From contig JAIEDJ010000372.1 of NCBI GenBank assembly GCA_029068025.1, forward strand, positions 1 to 9,891: DNA of 9,891 bases, in the 5' to 3' direction. The position numbers and the translations under genes are program-made. Position 1 is the first letter of the stretch. Each line of letters begins with the position of its first letter. The stretch comes from Oscillospiraceae bacterium (GTDB lineage Bacteria > Bacillota > Clostridia > Oscillospirales > Ruminococcaceae). This document shows positions 5,993-9,891 of the stretch, piece after piece. The notes beneath the pieces are model-generated. The model was not told where the DNA came from. It saw nothing but the letters and a program-made list of their open reading frames with translations, and searched no databases.

Positions 5993-7429
5993 TCAGACCG
6001 CCAGCTCCGCCTTTTCGCCGAGTTCATCCTTGTACTTTTCAAGCAGCGGCTTAACAAGCTCGTTCAGAAATTCCTCTGTCTGTTCCGGAGCGCGGCCAAC
6101 ATAAAGCTCGGGCTTAAGCAGCTCCGCGATCTCGCCCTCCGTTATCTTAAACTCGGGATCATCCGCTATCCGCTTAGGAAGGTCGCACTCGCCGCCCTGC
6201 TTTATCACAAGCGCCGCCGCCTGAGAGTGAACGCGGAGCTTCTCGTGCAGCTCCTGGCGGTTGCCGCCGTTCTCCACGGCTCTCATCATGATATTCTCCG
6301 TCGCCATAAACGGCAGCTTTGCCATAAGGCGGCGCTTTATCATCTCGGGATATACCTCAATACCGTCTGTGACGTTCATCATTATATTGAGTATAGCGTC
6401 CACGGCAAGGAAGCCCTCCGCCACGGAAACGCGCTTGTTAGCGCTGTCGTCAAGCGTTCTCTCAAACCACTGAGTGCCCGCCGTAAACGCGGGGTTCAGC
6501 GAATCTATCATCACATACCGCGCAAGCGAGGTGATACGCTCGCTGCGCATGGGATTGCGCTTATACGGCATAGCCGACGAGCCGATCTGATTCTTCTCGA
6601 ACGGCTCCGCAAGCTCCTCAAAATTCTGGAGCAGACGCAGATCGTTGCTGAATTTCGAGCAGGTCTGCGCAATTCCGCTGAGGGTTGCCAGCACCTGGCT
6701 GTCAACCTTGCGCGAATAGGTCTGACCGCTCACGGGAACGCACTCCGAGAATCCTATCTCCTCGGCGATGGATTTCTCCAGCGCCTTGATCTTTGCGGAA
6801 TCGCCGCCAAACAACTCCACAAACGACGCCTGTGTGCCGGTAGTCCCCTTCTGACCAAGCAGCTTGAGATTCGCGATACGGTATTCCACTTCTTCAAAAT
6901 CCATCAGCAGCTCGTTAATCCACAATGCGGCACGCTTTCCGACGGTAGTCGGCTGAGCGGGCTGAAGGTGGGTATACGCGAGACACGGCATATTTTTATA
7001 CTCTTCGGCGAATTTTGCAAGATTCGCCATTACGTTAAGAAGCTTTTTACGGACAAGCAGCAGCGCGTCGCGCATAATGATAATATCGGTATTATCGCCG
7101 ACATAGCAGGATGTAGCACCGAGGTGTATGATGCCCGCCGCCTTGGGACACTGCTGACCATAGGCGTAGACGTGGCTCATAACGTCATGGCGCACCTCTT
7201 TTTCACGCGTCTCGGCAACGTCGTAGTTTATATCGTTTACATGAGCCTCCAGCTCCTTTACCTGCTCCTCGGTGACGGGCAGACCGAGCTTCATTTCACC
7301 GCGCGCGAGAGCGACCCAGAGCTTTCTCCAGGTGGTGAACTTCTTGTCCGCGGAAAAGATGAACTGCATTTCACGGCTTGCATAGCGTGTGCAGAAGGGG
7401 CTTTCATAGGAATCGTAATTTTTCGGCAT
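5993..7429 (-). CDS. purB: Adenylosuccinate lyase
   Basis: A 478-aa cytosolic enzyme of the fumarase/aspartase superfamily. It removes fumarate from SAICAR and from adenylosuccinate, so it acts twice on the way to AMP. Visible motifs: RHDVMSHV (80-87, with H81 and H86), LGATSCYVGDNTD (103-115), THLQPAQPTT (153-162, with H154 the expected general acid), GTTGTQASF (195-203) and the superfamily signature GSSAMPYKRNP (283-293), which holds the catalytic serine loop. The length and these segments fit the long, eukaryote-like ADSL group (about 480 aa) better than the shorter B. subtilis type (about 430 aa). The ATG start has AAGGAG 7-8 nt upstream. It has its own promoter and a folded leader, and is separated from recJ by 550 nt of repeats. 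Confidence 0.97.
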   Translation of the reverse strand: MPKNYDSYESPFCTRYASREMQFIFSADKKFTTWRKLWVALARGEMKLGLPVTEEQVKELEAHVNDINYDVAETREKEVRHDVMSHVYAYGQQCPKAAGIIHLGATSCYVGDNTDIIIMRDALLLVRKKLLNVMANLAKFAEEYKNMPCLAYTHLQPAQPTTVGKRAALWINELLMDFEEVEYRIANLKLLGQKGTTGTQASFVELFGGDSAKIKALEKSIAEEIGFSECVPVSGQTYSRKVDSQVLATLSGIAQTCSKFSNDLRLLQNFEELAEPFEKNQIGSSAMPYKRNPMRSERITSLARYVMIDSLNPAFTAGTQWFERTLDDSANKRVSVAEGFLAVDAILNIMMNVTDGIEVYPEMIKRRLMAKLPFMATENIMMRAVENGGNRQELHEKLRVHSQAAALVIKQGGECDLPKRIADDPEFKITEGEIAELLKPELYVGRAPEQTEEFLNELVKPLLEKYKDELGEKAELAV

Positions 7430-7467
7430 ATCCGTAACTCCTTATACAGTATAGTTTTAATACTTAT

Positions 7468-7541
7468 CCCGCTTAGAGTTTCCTAAAAAAGATAGGCAAC
7501 TGTGCGGAAAGAGCCGCAATTTTTCAACAATCTAAAGCGGG
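7468..7541 (-). promoter_or_regulatory. Folded 5' leader of purB, possible RNA regulator
   Basis: In the mRNA strand a closing stem pairs CCCGCTTTAGA (7541-7531) with TCTAAGCGGG (7477-7468), with one bulged A. It encloses two hairpins: TGCGG/CCGCA (7518-7514 with 7507-7503, 6-nt loop) and CCTA/TAGG (7496-7493 with 7485-7482). A third small stem (7464-7460/7452-7448) follows before the SD. The predicted transcription start (near 7546) is only a few bases before the closing stem, so the stem would form the 5' end of the mRNA. I could not match it to a known riboswitch; the purine riboswitch core is not evident. Confidence 0.45.
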
Positions 7542-7552
7542 AGTAGTATAAC

Positions 7553-7581
7553 ATAATATACATTGTATCACATTTTGACAA
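7553..7581 (-). promoter_or_regulatory. purB promoter
   Basis: On the minus strand, TTGTCA (7581-7576) and TATTAT (7558-7553) are separated by exactly 17 nt, each 5 of 6 against the sigma-A consensus. Transcription would start near 7546, giving a leader of about 117 nt. Alternatives a few bases away, such as a TATACT at 7550-7545, cannot be excluded. The AT-rich stretch 7582-7691 upstream holds nothing else I can name. Confidence 0.65.
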
Positions 7582-7691
7582 ATTATACAAGTGCTTGAAT
7601 CAACAAAGATACCCAATAATTTCAAGAAGTTTTTGTTTTTCGGCGAATTTAACAAAATTTCACGATATTTTTAAGACATAATCACCAAACC

Positions 7692-7714
7692 AAAAACAGG
7701 TCGCAAAGCGCCCC
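7692..7714 (-). terminator. Terminator-like sequence, degenerate second copy
   Basis: On the minus strand, GGGGCGC-TTT-GCGACC is followed by TGTTTTTGG: a short imperfect GC stem and a T-tract. It is a near copy of the sequence at 8030-8052 (one indel and two or three substitutions over 23 nt). It could be a second terminator for the hydrolase transcript. Together the two copies bracket the palindrome patch. Confidence 0.4.
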
Positions 7715-7762
7715 AGCTTGTATACCCCTCTCTCGGGGAAAGGGGGAGAAAAAAGCGGGGCT

Positions 7763-7822
7763 CCGGTCTGTCGGTCAACCCCCTCTGTCACTCCGTGACA
7801 TCTCCCCTCCCGGGGAGTCACC
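7763..7822. repeat. 60-nt intergenic repeat, copy A
   Basis: A direct repeat of 7935-7994, about 90 percent identical by eye; the first 20 bases are identical. It contains two small hairpins: GTCAC/GTGAC with a 3-nt loop (7788-7800) and CTCCCC/GGGGAG with a 4-nt loop. A related but weaker CCCCTCTCTCGGGG stretch lies at 7725-7738. GC-rich sequences of this style are widespread between genes in gut Clostridia, from general knowledge. Confidence 0.75.
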
Positions 7823-7854
7823 CGCACCCCGAAGGGACGAAGTCCCGAAGCTAG

Positions 7855-7921
7855 CAATGAGCGTTTGTGCGTAGCACAAATGCCATTGCGTTTAACAAAA
7901 CGGTCTACCGTTTTGTTAAAC
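7855..7921. repeat. Pair of adjacent strong hairpins
   Basis: Between the two 60-nt repeats lie two consecutive palindromes. 7855-7888 pairs CAATG/CATTG outside and TTTGTGC/GCACAAA inside, with a 3-nt loop. 7890-7921 is a perfect 14-bp stem, GTTTAACAAAACGG with its complement, around a TCTA loop. A 5-bp hairpin, GGGAC/GTCCC, precedes them (7834-7846). The perfect stem with no long T-run fits a mobile-element or REP-like unit better than a terminator. No gene is supported here. Confidence 0.7.
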
Positions 7922-7934
7922 CGCGCCAAGGGCG

Positions 7935-7994
7935 CCGGTCTGTCGGTCAACCCCTCCGTCACTTCGTGACACCTCCCCCGCCCGGGGAGTCACC
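7935..7994. repeat. 60-nt intergenic repeat, copy B
   Basis: The partner of 7763-7822 in the same orientation. It keeps the same two hairpins: GTCAC/GTGAC with its loop changed from TCC to TTC, and CTCCCC/GGGGAG with a slightly longer loop. Both stems are intact while loop and flank bases have changed, which fits maintenance of the palindromes. Confidence 0.75.
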
Positions 7995-8029
7995 TTTGGA
8001 ATCCCGAAAAAGAACATTTTCTACTGACT

Positions 8030-8052
8030 GAAACAGGGCGCAGAAGCGCCCC
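8030..8052 (-). terminator. Likely terminator of the alpha/beta hydrolase gene
   Basis: Sixteen nt past the hydrolase stop codon, the minus strand reads GGGCGC-TTCT-GCGCCC (8051-8036) followed by TGTTTC. The stem is short, perfect and GC-rich, but the T-run is short and interrupted, so it may be of moderate strength. Confidence 0.55.
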
Positions 8053-8067
8053 ATTCTTTAATATCAA

Positions 8068-8988
8068 TTATATTCTGTCCGTAATAAATTCCAGAATATC
8101 CGCCATGACCTCATTGCGGTTAAGCTCGAATATCAGCTCATGTCTTGCCTCGCGGTATATTCTGAGATTAACATCGCAGCCGTGCTTTGAATACTTCTCG
8201 ACCGCCTTGCGCACTCCGTTTCCGTATTCCCCGATAGGGTCCATCCCTCCGCTGATGAACAGCATCGGAACATCCGTAGGCGTGTTCTCGATAACGGGCT
8301 TGCTGTTGCAGCAGAGCAAAGCGTTCAGCAGATCACGGAAGCCCGCTATCGTAAATGTGAAGTTGCACTTAGGATCGGCATTGTATTTGTCGACGTTCGC
8401 GTCATCGCGCGAAAGCCAGTCGTTGCGTGTGCGGAAATTGGCAGTGCGCAGATTGAACATACCGAAAACCAGCTTTGCGCCGAATTCGTGACGATAAAGA
8501 TCCCCGTGATTTTTCGAGATCAGATCGATCACCTTGCGCAACGGCGCGGAGCCTGTCATTCCGCCCGCGGTTCCGCTGATAATAACGCCCGTCCACTTGT
8601 CCGCGATATACTTTGAAAAATATATCCTCGCGATAAAACTGCCCATGCTGTGTCCCATCAGAAAATGCGGGATATCCGGGAACTTCTCGTTCACAACGCG
8701 CTTCATTCTGTGCAGATCGCGCACCATATTTATATATCCGCGCTCCGTGCCGAAATATCCGAGCATATCGTCTCCCGTAATGGAATTTCCGTGACCGATA
8801 TGGTCGTTTCCGCACAGCGCGATATCGTTTTCACACAAAAACTCCGCGAATTCCTTGTAGCGTTCTATATACTCGCACATACCGTGCGACAGCATAATGA
8901 CCGCCTTGGGATTTTCGGGCGTGTAGATGTAAAAACGCACGTCGCAGAGACCGCTCGCGCTCGGAAACGTTCCGGTGATTTTTTTCAT
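8068..8988 (-). CDS. Alpha/beta hydrolase, monoacylglycerol-lipase-like (serine hydrolase)
   Basis: A 306-aa protein of the alpha/beta hydrolase fold, Hydrolase_4/serine aminopeptidase S33 type, which includes monoacylglycerol lipases and lysophospholipases. The catalytic triad can be read: S114 in GHSMG (112-116), D250 in SGGMDPIG and H283 in EARHELIF. The oxyanion-hole segment is SHGMCEY (34-40), and DHIGHGNS (62-69) is typical of this group. No signal peptide or membrane segment is seen, so it is probably cytosolic. The ATG start has a very strong SD, AAGGAGG (9004-8998), 9 nt upstream. A TATAAT (9024-9019) just after the preceding hairpin may be its -10 box, but no good -35 is visible. 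It is followed by a terminator-like hairpin, so it is probably monocistronic. The true substrate cannot be told from the sequence. Confidence 0.92.
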   Translation of the reverse strand: MKKITGTFPSASGLCDVRFYIYTPENPKAVIMLSHGMCEYIERYKEFAEFLCENDIALCGNDHIGHGNSITGDDMLGYFGTERGYINMVRDLHRMKRVVNEKFPDIPHFLMGHSMGSFIARIYFSKYIADKWTGVIISGTAGGMTGSAPLRKVIDLISKNHGDLYRHEFGAKLVFGMFNLRTANFRTRNDWLSRDDANVDKYNADPKCNFTFTIAGFRDLLNALLCCNSKPVIENTPTDVPMLFISGGMDPIGEYGNGVRKAVEKYSKHGCDVNLRIYREARHELIFELNRNEVMADILEFITDRI

Positions 8989-9026
8989 TTATATTATCCT
9001 CCTTAGGTTTTGTATGGTATTATAAC

Positions 9027-9063
9027 AAAAGTGTTAAGCTGCTTGTACAGACTTAACACTTTT
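9027..9063. terminator. Hairpin between the 51-aa gene and the hydrolase
   Basis: A perfect 12-bp stem, AAAAGTGTTAAG (9027-9038) with CTTAACACTTTT (9052-9063), around a 13-nt loop. On the minus strand the stem ends in TTTT and is followed by GTT, a passable terminator for the 51-aa gene. On the plus strand it runs into six Ts, so it may work in both directions. It lies 24 nt past the 51-aa stop codon. Confidence 0.65.
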
Positions 9064-9087
9064 TTATTATGCGGTTGTGGATCGCCC

Positions 9088-9243
9088 TTAATCCTGCAAA
9101 GTTTCGTTGACGCGCTTGATCTCTTTTTCGATCGCCCTTTTTAAATCATCTTTTCTATCAGCTTCCAAAAGCTCTAAGAAGTGTTCAAGTGTGATCAACT
9201 CTTTACGCAGATCGTTCTTGAATTGAATATCGGTTTGTCCCAT
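9088..9243 (-). CDS. 51-aa charged helical protein of unknown function
   Basis: A short reading frame of 51 codons, starting MGQTDIQFKNDLRKEL and ending NETLQD. The SD is GGGGTGG about 5 nt upstream of the ATG, and a perfect consensus promoter lies 37 nt upstream. The protein is rich in K, R, D and E. From about residue 8 on it looks like one or two amphipathic helices (LEHFLELLEADRK, then DDLKRAIEKEIKRV), so a coiled-coil or small partner-binding protein is plausible. There are no Cys residues, signal peptide or membrane segment. It is clearly more AT-rich than the neighbouring genes, which may mean transfer or a different origin. I do not recognise the family. The transcript, bounded by its own promoter and hairpin, would be about 230-250 nt. 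A regulatory RNA is the alternative reading, but a clean frame with an SD favours a protein. Confidence 0.7.
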   Translation of the reverse strand: MGQTDIQFKNDLRKELITLEHFLELLEADRKDDLKRAIEKEIKRVNETLQD

Positions 9244-9279
9244 TTTTACCACCCCTTTTTATAAATTATCGTTATCTAT

Positions 9280-9308
9280 ATTATAACACAGGTCTGTAAA
9301 GATGTCAA
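9280..9308 (-). promoter_or_regulatory. Perfect consensus sigma-A promoter of the 51-aa gene
   Basis: On the minus strand, TTGACA (9308-9303) and TATAAT (9285-9280) are separated by exactly 17 nt, a 12 of 12 match. The expected start is near 9273, giving a leader of about 30 nt. This is the strongest promoter in the window and drives its smallest gene. Confidence 0.85.
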
Positions 9309-9339
9309 GTCTGTATTCGGTTTTCAAGGTACTATGGTT

Positions 9340-9819
9340 TTAATCCTGCGGGTTGACCTCTATCCCCCAGCCCTCAAGCTTTTTTAAAAGCTCCCCGGGC
9401 GGGTCAAGATACATATTGAACGTGATCCCCTCCAGATTCGGGAACTGCTTTATCTCGCGCTCGCTTATATCCGTCACGGCAAACATCGCGCCGTCGTCAA
9501 ACTCATCAAAATCCAGCCACAACGGGATCATGTGGTAATAAACGCTCATCTCCTCGCCCGTGTACAGATAACGGATCTCAGGAGCTAATGAACGCGGTAT
9601 TTTCAGCTCCGTGAAAAACTTTGTTCCGCGTTCGATAAACAGCTTTATACGCGCTATGCACTCCTCGTCGGATATTGTGTCAATATCCGCCTTGTATTTT
9701 TCAAGAAAATCGTCGCCGCCGGTGTACGGCTCGCCAAGCAGCTCCATCTCATACATCAGAACCTCGATGACCATCAGCTTGAACGGAAGATTATCAAATT
9801 CAAGAAACTCATTTTCCAT
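9340..9819 (-). CDS. Acidic 159-aa protein of unknown function
   Basis: A 159-aa, strongly acidic protein with no signal peptide or transmembrane segment, so probably cytosolic. The N-terminal part (FKLMVIEVLMYEMELLGEP, about residues 13-31) looks like an amphipathic helix. The middle has SLAPEIRYLYTGEEMSVYYH, and the C-terminal half holds WLDFDEFDDGAMFAVTDI and FPNLEGITFNM. The pattern of an acidic W.DFD segment followed by FPNL vaguely recalls DUF6892-type proteins; this is memory-based and weak. Its ATG lies inside the end of trmB (11-nt overlap), with GGAGG (9836-9832) 12 nt upstream, so it is probably co-transcribed and translationally coupled. No clear terminator follows. The reading frame is intact. 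I assign no function. Confidence 0.8.
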   Translation of the reverse strand: MENEFLEFDNLPFKLMVIEVLMYEMELLGEPYTGGDDFLEKYKADIDTISDEECIARIKLFIERGTKFFTELKIPRSLAPEIRYLYTGEEMSVYYHMIPLWLDFDEFDDGAMFAVTDISEREIKQFPNLEGITFNMYLDPPGELLKKLEGWGIEVNPQD

Positions 9820-9891
9820 TATAATTCACTGCCTCCAGACGGTAGATCGGCTGCCCGAGATCACTGAACCGCTTTTCATACTCGGTGATAA
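9809..9891 (-). CDS. trmB: tRNA (guanine-N7-)-methyltransferase, C-terminal end only
   Basis: Only the last 26 codons are in the window; the rest lies beyond the right edge. The visible end reads ITEYEKRFSDLG, then QPIYRLEAV, then NYNGK and stop. TEYE followed by KF/RFS..G.PIYRLE is the conserved C-terminal signature of TrmB, which methylates G46 of tRNA with SAM; the T-x-Y-E residues are part of the conserved active-site tail. The stop codon TGA (9811-9809) overlaps the start of the next gene. The assignment rests on a short stretch, but the motif is distinctive. Confidence 0.8.
   Translation of the reverse strand, partial: ITEYEKRFSDLGQPIYRLEAVNYNGK

Noticed and set aside
6227..7486. 419-codon open frame on the plus strand
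   Set aside because: It is antisense to purB, which is fully supported by its motifs. The frame has no motif or SD of its own.
7448..7541. purB leader as a classical purine riboswitch
   Set aside because: The conserved junction bases and paired loops of that class are not seen; only the general multi-hairpin form is similar.
7660..7962. 100-codon open frame on the minus strand through the palindrome patch
   Set aside because: It reads through the 60-nt repeats and hairpins, so its peptide simply repeats the DNA repeat (VTEGV.RQTG-like segments). It has no SD. Frames of this type over intergenic repeats are common false proteins.

Overview
All seven genes recognised in this window, plus an eighth tiny one, are on the minus strand, so transcription runs from position 9891 towards 1. 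GC content is moderate, Shine-Dalgarno sites are strong (AAGGAG type) and promoters match sigma-A (TTGACA-N17-TATAAT). A recJ-rel-MBL hydrolase cluster, a eukaryote-like long PurB and GC-rich palindromic intergenic repeats together suggest a gut-type Clostridia bacterium, probably Oscillospiraceae/Ruminococcus-like. The assignment is an inference from gene content and sequence style; no 16S or other marker is present.

Layout in transcription order. At 9891-9340, the last codons of trmB (tRNA m7G46 methyltransferase) overlap an acidic 159-aa protein of unknown function. At 9308-9027, a perfect consensus promoter drives a 51-aa charged helical protein that is followed by a hairpin. At 8988-8068 is a lipase-like alpha/beta hydrolase. 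At 8052-7692 is a patch of palindromes with two 60-nt direct repeats, edged by two terminator-like sequences; 7691-7582 is AT-rich with nothing recognised. At 7581-7430 are a good promoter and a folded 5' leader, then purB (7429-5993), for IMP and AMP synthesis. At 5992-5443 is a long intergenic region made almost entirely of repeats. Then come recJ (5442-3424), rel (3371-1191), more repeats with a 161-bp tandem duplication (1190-786) and a metallo-beta-lactamase-fold hydrolase (785-150). A promoter at 40-12 points out of the window to the next gene.

RecJ (DNA repair exonuclease), Rel (alarmone synthetase/hydrolase) and the MBL hydrolase form a cluster often seen together in Clostridia, and they probably share transcripts. 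The conserved genes themselves look ordinary.

The most interesting material lies between the genes. A 122-135 nt element occurs three times (809-930, 970-1091, 5464-5598) and folds on paper into a three-way junction: an 11-bp closing helix, a 10+4-bp arm and a 14-16-bp arm, with identical linkers. Three base pairs covary between copies. In two cases the element sits exactly 8 nt from the AAGGAG site of a downstream gene (recJ and the MBL gene). A fourth, divergent copy keeps only the closing helix, and a second family of about 40-nt units accompanies the elements. I take this as a structured, probably mobile intergenic repeat that has been placed in operon leaders. Whether it has a regulatory role is not shown by the sequence.
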